Counted from the first letter of the stretch, positions 1 to 8,776 are shown. The stretch is 64,000 bases of DNA from Aldehydirespirator sp965116195 (GCA_965116195.1 OZ220491.1:1736001-1800000); one strand, 5' to 3'. Program-made: numbers and translations. Notes: generated by a model not told the origin, from the letters alone.

Positions 1-2
1 CA

Positions 3-515
3 TACTGCGTGGCCGAGAACCTGGCACAGTCGCCGTGGGGAGGCTACGCGGCCACAGTTGGCGTGACCGCACCATCCGCGGTGACGGTGTTGTGCGGTGA
101 GGCACCCCACAACACCCATGACATGGAGTCGGACAACCCTGCGCCGATCCTGGACAAGGTGGCCTCGACGATGGCTTCGCTCGGATCGAACAACGCACCC
201 GTCAGTGGAGCCGAGATTTTCGTGATGCTCTGCCCTGAACACGCAGCCACCTGCGCGTCCGCCGGTTGGACACGTGACCATGTTGCCTCTTACCTGTTTG
301 AGCGGGCCAGGCTGCGGGCCGGTGACTTGCGTGCCGCGTTCGCGCTGCGAGCATGGGCACCGTGGCAGGATGCCCTGGCCGACGACGCGCTCATGGCGAT
401 CACCGAGCATCCCCGCAACATCCGGACCCTCGTCGTGGGAGGTCCCGGCAAACACAGTTCGGTGATCTTGAGTTGGGGTATGACCAGGAGCGTCACCTTG
501 CCCATCCAGCCTTGA
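3..515 (+). CDS. Hypothetical protein, 5' end cut by window edge
   Basis: The reading frame is open to the left edge, so this is the last 170 residues of a longer protein; the GTG at position 9 is only an internal candidate start. I do not recognise a named domain. The fragment has scattered cysteines (VLCGE, MLCPEH, ATCAS) and ends in a Gly-rich stretch (VVGGPGKHSS). It lies 151 bp upstream of the UGSC selenoprotein on the same strand, so it may share its transcript and act with it. That link is inference from position only. The gap between the two genes is a CAT/CAA-rich low-complexity stretch. Confidence 0.6.
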   Translation, partial: YCVAENLAQSPWGGYAATVGVTAPSAVTVLCGEAPHNTHDMESDNPAPILDKVASTMASLGSNNAPVSGAEIFVMLCPEHAATCASAGWTRDHVASYLFERARLRAGDLRAAFALRAWAPWQDALADDALMAITEHPRNIRTLVVGGPGKHSSVILSWGMTRSVTLPIQP

Positions 516-666
516 ACCACCGTCCAGTCATGAAACCCACCGTTCAGAACCGAACCGACAAATCAACACCGCCTGCGTCTGAGGCTCGACCATCAACAGC
601 CGCAAGCAACCAACATTCATCAACAGCAATCACCAACAGTCATCATCAACAAGTCAGGAGCAATCA

Positions 667-1191
667 ATGATCAAGGTTCACGCCCCGGATGGAGTTGTCG
701 GCGCGTCACCTGTGGCCTTGGCCGAGCCTCTGGATGTGCTAAACGGCAAAAGGATCGGGATACTCGACAACACCAAGCCCAACGCCGGGCTGCTGCTCAG
801 CCGCATGGCGCAGCAACTCGCCATCCGGACAGGGGCGACCGTCTCTGTGGTCGAACGCAAGAATGCGGCTCTTCCGGCAAGAGAGCAAACGCTGACCCGA
901 CTCGCCGCGGAAGTGGACGCAGTTCTCACCGGCTCGGCCGATTGAGGCAGTTGCACGTCGTGGAGTGTCCACGACTCCGTCAACCTGGAAGCGGTCGGCA
1001 TTCCCACCGTGCTGGTGTCCACGACTGCATTCAGCCCACTGGCTCGCGAGGTCGCCGAGTCGCTGGGCATGCCCGACATCCGGATCGTGACGGTTGGTCA
1101 CCCCCTCGGGGGTACCGACGAGACAACCGTGCGCGACTGGGCGGAGGCCGCCGTGGAGCCAACCCTGCAATGCCTGACCGGGCCGACCTGA
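667..1191 (+). CDS. UGSC-family selenoprotein, Sec encoded by TGA 943-945
   Basis: The frame opens at ATG 667 after a good ribosome binding site (AGGAG at 656-660, 6-nt spacer). It meets TGA at 943-945 and continues in the same frame to TGA at 1189-1191. Reading the first TGA as selenocysteine gives a 174-residue protein with Sec at residue 93 in the context SAD-U-GSC-TSW. U-G-S-C is the signature of the UGSC (seleno)protein family described from marine metagenomes, whose function is unknown. U-x-x-C resembles a thioredoxin-type redox pair. The coding character continues unchanged after the TGA (VGIPTVLVSTTAFSPLAREV). A perfect hairpin sits where a bacterial SECIS should be. A standard caller would split this gene or drop half of it. 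Confidence 0.88.
957..975 (+). promoter_or_regulatory. SECIS-like hairpin downstream of the Sec TGA
   Basis: GTCGTGGA (957-964) pairs perfectly with TCCACGAC (968-975) around a GTG loop. The first loop G lies 20 nt after the TGA, within the window usual for bacterial SECIS apical-loop guanines. It lies inside the coding sequence, as bacterial SECIS elements do. SelB binding is inferred. Confidence 0.7.
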
Positions 1192-1394
1192 TCCACTCCG
1201 CGCAAGCAGCAGTCCGGCTCGGCCCAAGCCTGCGAAATAGCTCACCCAAAGCTCAGGACTCGCCTGGCCTGTCGCCAGAGAGTTGACCCTGGACCTTCGC
1301 CCAAAGACCCGACCTCACCTCACATCGGGCCAGCGAACCCTCCCGGTGTCCATATTGCGCCCAAGAACCGGCTCAACGCAGGCTTGGCAGGCAG

Positions 1395-2219
1395 TCAGCT
1401 AGCTCGGCTCACCCGAAACCAGAGCCGCTGTGCTGTGCCGCCCAGGCAAGCCTCCTGCTGCGTGCTGCTCAGCCCTCCAAATGCGTCAAGCCCGAGACGA
1501 ACCAGTTCCAGATAGGGCCGGTCGTGGGTCTGGAAGCAGTCAGACCCCCACATGAGCCGCTCGGCACCGTACGCATTGACGAGCCGTCCGACGAACGGCC
1601 GTGCAGTGCCCTCAAGAGCCACAGCCGCGTCAATGGTGATGGTCGTGACTTTCAGGTGAAGGTTCTCGAAACGGGCCAACTCCAGTAACGGCTCGGGATT
1701 GGCCACATCACAGAATCCACAGTGGTCAAGGGACACACCCACTTCCCGGTAATGACCCAACAGCGCCGCCAACTCCTGCAACTTGTTCTCCAGGGTCGTC
1801 ACGATGATGTGCGCTCCCAACGCAGCCGCCTGCCCGAACTGCCGCAACGTCAGGGGGTCGCTCAGCGATGCGTCGTTGTCGGTGACTGCAAAGAAGCGCA
1901 CTCCCCGCATGCCACGCTCCCCGAGCCAGTAGGGGAGCCTCTCCTCGGAGTGTTCAGTGTCGGGATCTGTGACACAAGCCGAGACGAACCGGCCCGGGTG
2001 GGCCGCAGCACTGTCGGCGGTGTAGTTGTTGTCACAGGAGTACGCACCGACAGGTTGTACCAACACGGCGCGGTCAACACCCGCCTCATCCATCCCGACG
2101 AGTAGCCGCTCCGCTGAGCATGACGACTCCAGATACCAACTCCCCGAGAGCGGTCTCGGTGACAGGGGGTATGTGTCCAGGTCACCCGACACGACATGCG
2201 TATGGCTGTCCACCAGCAC
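1395..2219 (-). CDS. Amidohydrolase-2 family metal-dependent hydrolase
   Basis: The 274-residue protein starts at GTG 2219. It opens with the metal-binding DSHTH motif at residues 4-8. It has a conserved His in SLDHCGF mid-protein and the C-terminal GSDC aspartate, the layout of the TIM-barrel amidohydrolase-2 family (PF04909). Members hydrolyse or decarboxylate small cyclic or carboxylated substrates in the cytoplasm; the substrate here cannot be told. Length is normal for the family. It stands alone, convergent with the selenoprotein gene and divergent from the Calx-beta gene. A second, more distant family member is at 26220-27080. Confidence 0.85.
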   Translation of the reverse strand: MLVDSHTHVVSGDLDTYPLSPRPLSGSWYLESSCSAERLLVGMDEAGVDRAVLVQPVGAYSCDNNYTADSAAAHPGRFVSACVTDPDTEHSEERLPYWLGERGMRGVRFFAVTDNDASLSDPLTLRQFGQAAALGAHIIVTTLENKLQELAALLGHYREVGVSLDHCGFCDVANPEPLLELARFENLHLKVTTITIDAAVALEGTARPFVGRLVNAYGAERLMWGSDCFQTHDRPYLELVRLGLDAFGGLSSTQQEACLGGTAQRLWFRVSRAS

Positions 2220-2521
2220 AGCGCAACGCTAGCGCATCCACCTCAGGTCTTCTGATGCTCGCCTGCTCAGATTCTCAGATCCTCACAGATGCTCGACTGC
2301 TCAGATGCGCGCCGGGATCACCGACCACCCAAACTCGGGACTGATCTGCTCGGATTCCCCCCGGGGGGGTTATCTGCCGATATCGCAGTCATGGCGGCTG
2401 ATGTGCTCACCGGCACCCCCCCCCCGGGGGGTTATCTGCCGATATGGTCGGACAGGTTGACGTAGCCGACCGGAATGGGTAGCCTCCGATTGCTCCATCC
2501 GAACCCAGAAAGGTCCACATA
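2220..2521. other. Divergent intergenic region with C/G-tract direct repeats
   Basis: This 302-bp gap between divergent genes holds no credible ORF. Its main content is two copies of a C-run/G-run palindrome, each followed by TTATCTGCCGATAT (see next entry). A purine-rich ribosome binding site (AGAAAGG) lies 8 nt before the Calx-beta ATG. Confidence 0.6.
2357..2445 (+). repeat. Two direct copies of C(n)G(n)TTATCTGCCGATAT
   Basis: Copy 1 (2357-2383) is C6G7 followed by TTATCTGCCGATAT. Copy 2 (2416-2445) is C10G6 followed by the same 14 bases. The shared 14-mers start 62 bp apart. The C-run/G-run pair is self-complementary and its length differs between the copies. They lie 75-165 bp upstream of a secreted-protein gene, so they may be operators or a length-variable promoter element. 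This role is inference. Confidence 0.65.
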
Positions 2522-4261
2522 ATGGAACCAACAGAAAACCGTTCAAGACACACCTCTCAGCCTTCGAGGGCACAGAGGACTGTTCGCAGGCGGATGACAC
2601 TGCTCATCGGCCTGTTCACGGTCTTGGCGCTTGCCACCCCGGCAACAGCCCAGACCCCCCCCCCCCCCCCAATCCTGACGATTGACGTGACAGATGTCAT
2701 CGTCAGCGAAGGCGATGCCGGTGTCACCAAGATGGTCTTCAATGTCACGCTCAGCGACTCGCCCACGCACAACGTCAGGTTGCTGGCAAAAACACTCCGG
2801 CTAGGCCGAGACAAAAGCACTGCCAGAGGAGGCCTGCAAGCCGGCGACGAACAAGACTTCCGAGCCATCCGCAGGCACCTCGTTTTCAAAGCGGGCGCAA
2901 CCGGCGCTGCGCTGACCAAAGAAGTCAAAGTCAAGGTGCTCGGCGATTTGAGAGTAGAACCAGATGAGACGCTTGTTTTGCGATTGAATAGACTGAAAAC
3001 AGATGACGCTCGCGTGGTCTTCCGGGGTGGTGGCTCCAACATCAAAGCCACAGGCACCATCACCAACGACGACCAAGAAGTTGACAATCAAGAAGTTGAC
3101 GATCAAGAAGTCGCTGGTGCCGACGGTGATCTCAGCGGCGACAACACCGAAGACTACCAACTTCAACAACAGTCTCCTATTCAGCTTCAGAGTGGGACGT
3201 CAATCACCGTTACGCCTACGACGCTTGCTCTCCATGAGGGCGGCGGCAACCACTACACCATCAGCTTGTCACACGCTCCGACCGGAACGGTCACTGTCGC
3301 ACTTTCGACCAAGTTTGCAGGTAAAGACGCGGAGGACGGACCGACGGTCACCTTCACTCCCACCTCGTGGGACCCCATCTCGATGAAGGTTTGGGCTCCT
3401 CCATTCGATGCCCATGCCGGTTACACCTACACGATCAATCACACTGTCTCAGCGGCCGGCACAAACTACGCTGACGCGACAGCTGACAGCGTCTCGGTGA
3501 CGGTTACTGACACCACAGCAACCCTGACACTGGCAGACGATCCTGCGACGGTGGCTGAAGGAAACGACATCAGCCTCTCCATCACCTCAGACCGCACCCT
3601 GAGAGGTGTTCTTCCAGTTGAACTGACCCTTGCTGCCCGCAGTTCAAGCAACTTCACAGCAGCTGACATCCCCGGCGCTTTGAAACAGGTTTACACGGCC
3701 GACTTCGGCAGTACAGGCAGCACGACCGGCACAGTTCTGATCCCGACCAGTCGTGACACAGCCTCCTCAGAAGGTGCTGAGGCATATTCCATCACCTTGA
3801 CTGAAGCCAAAACATACCCCGCTGGGTCACTGACGAACAACGGTTACAAGCTTGGCACCGATGTCACAGCCGACGGTACTCTCAACGATGCCGCATCGGC
3901 GACACCAACCACAACCACCCTGGCCAAAGGCGTTACAGTCACACCAACCGCGTTAACTGTCACTGAGGGCGAAGGTTCCGCCTTTTATTCCATTGTGCTG
4001 GATGCTGCACCAGCTGCCAACGCAGACGTGACGGTGACCTACGTACGCGGACGTCAGGATGATGCCGGTTACACCGGAGGTTCCATGACCTTCACGACAG
4101 CCAACTGGAACATCCCACAATACGTGCGTGTCTGGACGCTTGAAGACGCCGACAACGCTGACGACACAGTCACCTTCACTCATACTGTCAGTGGCGGCGG
4201 CTACAACCCGGTGTCTACACCTGTTAGTGACGTCACTGTAACGATTGATGACGATGACTAA
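2522..4261 (+). CDS. Secreted Calx-beta-repeat protein with poly-C tract
   Basis: The 579-residue protein has a basic N-terminus, then a hydrophobic signal segment (MTLLIGLFTVLALATPATAQ) ending near residue 44, then a Pro run encoded by 16 consecutive C. The first extracellular module (residues about 50-182) is Calx-beta-like: VSEGDAG opening, EPDETL near the end, GTITNDD closing. At least two further beta-sandwich-like repeats follow, with TLALHEGGG, TVAEGND and LTVTEGEG openings. A short acidic DNQEVDDQEV repeat separates modules 1 and 2. The protein ends in DDDD with no sorting signal seen. Calx-beta modules bind calcium and occur in adhesion proteins. Exported location is well supported; adhesion is inferred. 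Confidence 0.85.
   Translation: MEPTENRSRHTSQPSRAQRTVRRRMTLLIGLFTVLALATPATAQTPPPPPILTIDVTDVIVSEGDAGVTKMVFNVTLSDSPTHNVRLLAKTLRLGRDKSTARGGLQAGDEQDFRAIRRHLVFKAGATGAALTKEVKVKVLGDLRVEPDETLVLRLNRLKTDDARVVFRGGGSNIKATGTITNDDQEVDNQEVDDQEVAGADGDLSGDNTEDYQLQQQSPIQLQSGTSITVTPTTLALHEGGGNHYTISLSHAPTGTVTVALSTKFAGKDAEDGPTVTFTPTSWDPISMKVWAPPFDAHAGYTYTINHTVSAAGTNYADATADSVSVTVTDTTATLTLADDPATVAEGNDISLSITSDRTLRGVLPVELTLAARSSSNFTAADIPGALKQVYTADFGSTGSTTGTVLIPTSRDTASSEGAEAYSITLTEAKTYPAGSLTNNGYKLGTDVTADGTLNDAASATPTTTTLAKGVTVTPTALTVTEGEGSAFYSIVLDAAPAANADVTVTYVRGRQDDAGYTGGSMTFTTANWNIPQYVRVWTLEDADNADDTVTFTHTVSGGGYNPVSTPVSDVTVTIDDDD
2655..2670 (+). repeat. 16-C homopolymer inside the Calx-beta gene
   Basis: Sixteen consecutive C sit just after the signal-peptide region (codons about 45-50) and encode prolines. 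Gain or loss of one base would stop translation early, so this could be a phase-variation switch. Length from reads should be treated with care. Confidence 0.8.
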
Positions 4262-4389
4262 CGCATCAAGTTGAGCACCACGTCCAACCTGCAACCGGTG
4301 ATCGCTGCAAGTCGGCTATGATGTCGATTGTTTCCAGCCCGCGATCAACCGGTTCAGGTTGACGAAACCTCAAGGAGGACACCGCCGTC

Positions 4390-4785
4390 ATGTCAACTCT
4401 GGCCAGCGACCTGGTTATCGAATTGGACAACAAACCGGGGGCGCTGGCCAAAGTTGCCACAGCAATCAGTGACGCAGGTGTGAACATCGCCGCAGCCACC
4501 TGCCTGGGAAGCGGACAAACCGCGGAACTCCACATCCTCGTGCCACACAGCGAACCGGTGCGACGGGCTCTGGCCAACACTCACGGCCCTGCGGTCACCC
4601 GTGAGCGCGAGGTGGTTGTGGTGCAGGCCAAGGACCGGCCCGGAGAACTGGCCGAGTTGGCTCAGAAGGTCTCAGCAGCCGGCATCAACCTGGACATCGT
4701 CTATGTTGCCACAAACTCACGGGTTGTGCTGGGATCAGAAGACATCCAAACCCTCAAAGAGGTACTTGACGGCTTCGCGTTCTGA
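4390..4785 (+). CDS. Tandem ACT-domain protein
   Basis: The 131-residue protein consists of two ACT domains. The first (residues 6-60) opens with the ligand-binding loop sequence ELDNKPGALAKVATAI and the second (72-131) with QAKDRPGELAELAQKV. The matching N/D-x-PG turns are typical of amino-acid-sensing ACT domains. There is no attached enzyme. Stand-alone ACT pairs usually act as small-molecule sensors or regulators; ligand and target are unknown. AGGAGG lies 11 nt upstream of the ATG. The gene is convergent with the SulP transporter. Confidence 0.85.
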   Translation: MSTLASDLVIELDNKPGALAKVATAISDAGVNIAAATCLGSGQTAELHILVPHSEPVRRALANTHGPAVTREREVVVVQAKDRPGELAELAQKVSAAGINLDIVYVATNSRVVLGSEDIQTLKEVLDGFAF

Positions 4786-4836
4786 CAGCATCTTGACATC
4801 TGGCATGCTGCTTGGCACCATGTCACGTCATGCAAC

Positions 4837-6333
4837 TCAGAGTGTCTCATAGGGTTCCAGCTCCGACCTTGCTGCTGCCGAGACGCTCGGTGGCACACCA
4901 ACGACCGACACGTCAACTCCACCCGACTTGATCCGCTCCAAGATGCGTGCCAGCGCCACGGCACCTGAGTAGTCCAGTCGTCCCACGCCCACCAGGTCAA
5001 TCACCACACAACTAAGACCGTGCTCCAGAGCCAACTCCTCACGCACCGAGCGTTCAACCTGTGGCACTGTGGCGAACCACATCACCCCCTTGGGCCGCAC
5101 TGTCAGAGTATTGCCCTCTCGTTCACCTGGGGTTATCACCTGCAACTCTCGGTAGAGATGCACGGCCACGGCCAAAGCCACACCCACCAGCACTCCTTGT
5201 TCCACCCGCGGTGCCAACACGATGGTCGCCAATGTGGTGCCTGCGCCCACGATGGCTTGAGGAAGGGATCCTCTGGGTAGGCGAACCATCGCTTCCACGT
5301 CCACCAGTCGAACCACAGCCACGATCACCACCGCGCCGAGCACCGCTGTCGGCAGATCTTCCAACAATGGTGCCAGTGGCAGCACCACAAGCACGAAGGC
5401 ACCGGTGACAGCACCTGACCAGGCGCTGGTAGCTCCGGCCATCCGGTTGAGCGAACTGCGCGAGAACGAACCGCCCACCGGAAATGCGCCGGAGATGCCG
5501 GCGGTGAGGTTGGCCACCCCTTGGCTGATCATCTCACGGTCAGCACTCCACGGCAGCCTGTCAGCAGCAGCGAAAGTGCGGGCAATCGAAGCGGGTTCGG
5601 CGAACCCGACAACAGCGATGACTGCTGCTGGCACCAACAGCGACGGGGCTTCTGACCATTCAAAGCCAAGACTCAAAGGGACGAAGCCACCGTCGAGATC
5701 ACCGACGGTTGAGCCTGTGTAGCCCGTGGTGTCCGCCACGATCACACCGACGACCATGGCGACGAGCACGCCGGGAAACAGCCTGTGCAGGTAGCGTCCA
5801 CCAAGCATCGCCACAACCGCACCAGCCGCGAACGCGATCGCCGGCCAGCGCCACTCTGCCGGGTTGGCGAGTGCTGAGACGGCAGCGGCGAGCACCTCTC
5901 CGTCGGGGTCCACGTCAAATATTTTGGGCAACTGGGAGGACACGATCACCACAGCCGCACCAGCCGTGAACCCGGTGACAACGGGCTCTGACAGCAGGTA
6001 AGCGACACGGCCCAGACGGGCTATTCCCAGCAGCAGCCGTGTTGCTCCAACCAGCAGCGCCAACAGTGTGGCGCGTGCGATGGTGTCGCTCTCATCGGTG
6101 ACAGTGCCCGCGGTGACAGCACCATAGGTGAGTAGAGCCGTGAGCGCGACCGGCCCCGTCTGGAGGTACCGCGACGACACAAACAACGCCGCCAGCAGTG
6201 AAGGCAACGCCGTGGCATAGAGGCCCAGTTGAGGTGGCAGTCCGGCCAACTCGGCATAGGCAAGTGACTGCGGGATGGCAACAAGCGCCACAGACACTCC
6301 GGCGATCCAATCGCCGGTGCTCGGGCCGGTCAC
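4837..6333 (-). CDS. SulP-family anion transporter with STAS domain
   Basis: This membrane protein (498 residues from the chosen start) has the SulP/SLC26 hallmark IPQSLAYAELAG in the first helices, about ten to twelve hydrophobic segments, and a C-terminal STAS domain (from about residue 415, IDLVGVGRLDYSGAVAL). Family members move sulfate, bicarbonate or other anions. I chose GTG 6333 because GGGAG sits 7 nt upstream and the SulP core begins just after it. The open frame extends to GTG 6414, but that stretch is made of 71-bp tandem copies of the start region, which carry out-of-frame decoy starts. Confidence 0.85.
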   Translation of the reverse strand: MTGPSTGDWIAGVSVALVAIPQSLAYAELAGLPPQLGLYATALPSLLAALFVSSRYLQTGPVALTALLTYGAVTAGTVTDESDTIARATLLALLVGATRLLLGIARLGRVAYLLSEPVVTGFTAGAAVVIVSSQLPKIFDVDPDGEVLAAAVSALANPAEWRWPAIAFAAGAVVAMLGGRYLHRLFPGVLVAMVVGVIVADTTGYTGSTVGDLDGGFVPLSLGFEWSEAPSLLVPAAVIAVVGFAEPASIARTFAAADRLPWSADREMISQGVANLTAGISGAFPVGGSFSRSSLNRMAGATSAWSGAVTGAFVLVVLPLAPLLEDLPTAVLGAVVIVAVVRLVDVEAMVRLPRGSLPQAIVGAGTTLATIVLAPRVEQGVLVGVALAVAVHLYRELQVITPGEREGNTLTVRPKGVMWFATVPQVERSVREELALEHGLSCVVIDLVGVGRLDYSGAVALARILERIKSGGVDVSVVGVPPSVSAAARSELEPYETL

Positions 6334-6476
6334 ACGCGGCCACTCCCGGTCAATCGCAACCGACACACAGAGGGGATCCAATCGCCTGTGCCAGGGCCGG
6401 TCACACGCGGCCACTCCCGGTCAATCGCAACCGACACACAGAGGGGATCCAATCGCCTGTGCCAGGGCCAGTCACA
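6304..6476. repeat. 71-bp tandem repeat, about 2.4 copies, over the SulP start
   Basis: GATCCAATCGCC recurs at 6304, 6375 and 6446, an exact 71-bp period, with the intervening sequence nearly identical. The first copy is the 5' end of the SulP gene, including its ribosome binding site and start; the others extend upstream. Because 71 is not a multiple of 3, the extra starts are out of frame. A looser 70-bp echo (CACCGTCAG at 6475 and 6545) continues towards the SCP2 gene. Confidence 0.9.
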
Positions 6477-6614
6477 CCGTCAGGCTAGGACAATCGCCAT
6501 GACAGCACCCGGAACTTGCCGTTGCACACCGGTGCGGGACACCACACCGTCAGCCGGTGACAATCGCTTCTGGGGGCACCCGTCAGACCACGACAATCGC
6601 TACGGTGAGCTTTG

Positions 6615-7079
6615 ATGGAGTCTGAACAATCCTCGCCTCATCGCCCCTCTTACACGTCCGAGCACACGACCACACACCACACGTCGGCCTGGGCAGAAGC
6701 AACCCCAGAGTTGTTGACCCCAGAATGGGTGCGTTGGCTGGCCGCGAGGCTGTCGCAGTGCCGTGTTGACCACGAACCTGAGTTGATCATCCAGCACAAG
6801 GTCATTGATGCCGACGGCAACGACTTCTGCTGGCACGTGCGTCTGGAGAACGGAGGAGTGAGCGTCAACACCGGCATGGCACCAGACAACGCGGCAGGCC
6901 CTCCCCGGATTACTTTGACCTCTGACACCGACACCGCAACTGCCATAGCCGCCGGCACTGCGTCACCCGCACGAGCTTTTCTGACAGGAAAACTTCGACT
7001 GGAAGGCGATGCACAACTGCTGCTGGCAGCACAAGCATCTCTGCAAGCACTCAACCAACACCTCAACCCATCAAGCTAG
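6615..7079 (+). CDS. SCP2 sterol-binding-domain protein
   Basis: The 154-residue protein has a variable His/Thr-rich N-terminus (about 35 residues), then an SCP2-like fold: IIQHKVIDADGNDFCWHVRLENG strands (shown in part), the RITLTSDTDTATAIAAG segment, and the typical end GKLRLEGDAQLLL. SCP2 domains bind lipids or acyl-CoA in a hydrophobic tunnel. Stand-alone bacterial forms have no assigned partner. ATG 6615 is preferred over TTG 6612. It is divergent from the SulP gene across a repeat-filled spacer. Confidence 0.8.
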   Translation: MESEQSSPHRPSYTSEHTTTHHTSAWAEATPELLTPEWVRWLAARLSQCRVDHEPELIIQHKVIDADGNDFCWHVRLENGGVSVNTGMAPDNAAGPPRITLTSDTDTATAIAAGTASPARAFLTGKLRLEGDAQLLLAAQASLQALNQHLNPSS

Positions 7080-7112
7080 CCCCCGCGAATTCGCTTACCT
7101 GGACCTCCGCTG

Positions 7113-7673
7113 TCACCCTGCGACCGCGAACCCATATCTCTGTGCTACCGACTCCGACAGTCGCGCACTGGTCGGAGTCTGGATCTGCCGGGACCCCAAG
7201 AATGCCGCTGCATATGGAATAACCTCACCATCTCGGGTCAGCCGCCACCCCAGCTCTTGGTGTGACAGATTGCTGACCTCTGCGGCGGTCATATCTGCGA
7301 CCTTGACGAGTACATCTGAGATGGTTTGCATCTCCTGATTGGTGAACAACTCAAGATCCGCTCCTCGCAGAGGTATCAGACGCTCCTGTGGGTAGCCGTA
7401 ATAGTTCTGCTTGACCAACTTGGCTGACCCAGACTCAATCAACTGCCTACGAACTGCCGCCATCTGACGAGGTACCGGACCGTGGGGGAACTTCTGGAAC
7501 TCACATCCTGAGATCACCTGGTGGTGGCGACGCAAGTGGCTGAACTCAACGAAAAACAAAATCTTGTTGAGTTTCGTAGCTCCACCGGCACAGTCATCGT
7601 GCAGTTGCTCAGCAATGTGTACCACAAGCTCAACGAACTTGGTCGGATCGTAGGTGATTCGCATGAGCCACAT
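7113..7673 (-). CDS. DUF4065/Panacea (SocA-like) domain protein
   Basis: The 186-residue protein carries the DUF4065 core near its N-terminus: KLNKILFFVEF, then SGCEFQKFPHGPVPRQM. This resembles the phage GepA/SocA antitoxin family, now called Panacea, whose members neutralise diverse toxins. No toxin-like gene is adjacent: the neighbours are an SCP2 protein and a DNA glycosylase. It is therefore an orphan antitoxin-like gene or one with an unrecognised partner. ATG 7673 has no ribosome binding site; ATG 7664 (fourth codon) is equally possible. Confidence 0.8.
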   Translation of the reverse strand: MWLMRITYDPTKFVELVVHIAEQLHDDCAGGATKLNKILFFVEFSHLRRHHQVISGCEFQKFPHGPVPRQMAAVRRQLIESGSAKLVKQNYYGYPQERLIPLRGADLELFTNQEMQTISDVLVKVADMTAAEVSNLSHQELGWRLTRDGEVIPYAAAFLGSRQIQTPTSARLSESVAQRYGFAVAG

Positions 7674-7813
7674 AGTAGACGCTGGGTGAGACAGAACGAG
7701 ACAACAGCAGATCCGGCTCGTCAGCTGTGGGGCAGACCTTCATCACCCAAGGACCCACCAACACATCGGCGGCGGCTACGACTCAACCAGAGGAGCCAAG
7801 ATATGACGGTGTT

Positions 7814-8776
7814 CTACTTCAGGAAGCGGCTGGTGGTGTTGTCGGCCAGGACCTTGCCGCCGGTCTGGCACCTGGGACAGTACGCCACGCGGTAGCGGCG
7901 GTACTCGACGGAGCGGATCGTGTCATCGCATGACGGGCACGGCTGACCCACCCGGTGATGCACATCGTTGGGCCGGTCAGCCGAACGACCCATCTGATCA
8001 AGGGCCCGCTCGGCTGCCAGCCCACGAGCGACGGCGGAGTAAATCGCCTCATGCAGGCGACCAACTGCTGCCGCATCCAACTTGGACGTGATCGCAAACG
8101 GCGAAATTCTGGCTGCATGCAGGATCTCATTGGCGAGCAGCCTGCCGATGCCGGCGATATGCGACTGGTCCCGCAAGAAGCCGTGAACACGTTCGCTGCC
8201 TGCAGCCAGTTGACGGGTCAACTCGCCACGGCTTACGCAGTCCGCATCAGTTCCGAGACGACTCAGAGGCTGCGTCAGAAGCGGATCGCCTGCCACCAGC
8301 CACACCCCGGCACGATGCTCACGCCCTGCCTCGGTGAGCAGCAGAGCCGTGCTGTCATTGAACCGCCATCGAGCCATCCCGCCTCTGGGCTTCGGAGCTT
8401 GCTTGGCATCTGGACGCAGGCGACCACCCTGCATGAGGTGAACCACAAAGGTGAGCCGACCAGGATTGGCTGAAACCTCCGTTGAGTGGGCACCCCCCGA
8501 TGCTCCACCAGGCGAGTCGCCGTCAATGGCATCGCCGTCTGTTACGTCGCCGTCAGTTGGGTCAGCGTCCGGATCAGAAGCAACGCTGAAGTCCAACAAG
8601 AGATACTTGCCCCGATGAGCGACCTTCCTCAACTCACGACCGACAGCAACGGCGGGTCTGGGATCAAACGTCTTGAGAGCAGCCGGATGCAAGGCCCGAA
8701 AGTCGGCCAACACGCTGCCTGCTAACAACTCCGACAGCCGTTCAGCGTGTGCCACAATCTCCGGCAACTCAGGCAC
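7814..8776 (-). CDS. Fpg/Nei-family DNA glycosylase/AP lyase
   Basis: The start is fixed at GTG 8776 because this family needs Pro as the first mature residue, and PELPE follows directly. The N-terminal amine of Pro attacks the damaged base, and Glu3 takes part. The helix-two-turn-helix is clear (GIGRLLANEILHAARISPFA). The C-terminal zinc finger has both Cys pairs (CPSC and CPRC) and ends in QTGGK. About 320 residues is somewhat long; the extra length is an Asp/Gly-rich loop (ADPTDGDVTDGDAIDGD) near residues 87-115, another local repeat. It excises oxidised bases; Fpg versus Nei specificity is unresolved. Confidence 0.88.
   Translation of the reverse strand: MPELPEIVAHAERLSELLAGSVLADFRALHPAALKTFDPRPAVAVGRELRKVAHRGKYLLLDFSVASDPDADPTDGDVTDGDAIDGDSPGGASGGAHSTEVSANPGRLTFVVHLMQGGRLRPDAKQAPKPRGGMARWRFNDSTALLLTEAGREHRAGVWLVAGDPLLTQPLSRLGTDADCVSRGELTRQLAAGSERVHGFLRDQSHIAGIGRLLANEILHAARISPFAITSKLDAAAVGRLHEAIYSAVARGLAAERALDQMGRSADRPNDVHHRVGQPCPSCDDTIRSVEYRRYRVAYCPRCQTGGKVLADNTTSRFLK

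Noticed and set aside
1192..1394. tRNA or small RNA gene
   Set aside because: I looked for a cloverleaf or strong terminator here and in the other gaps and found none I could support.
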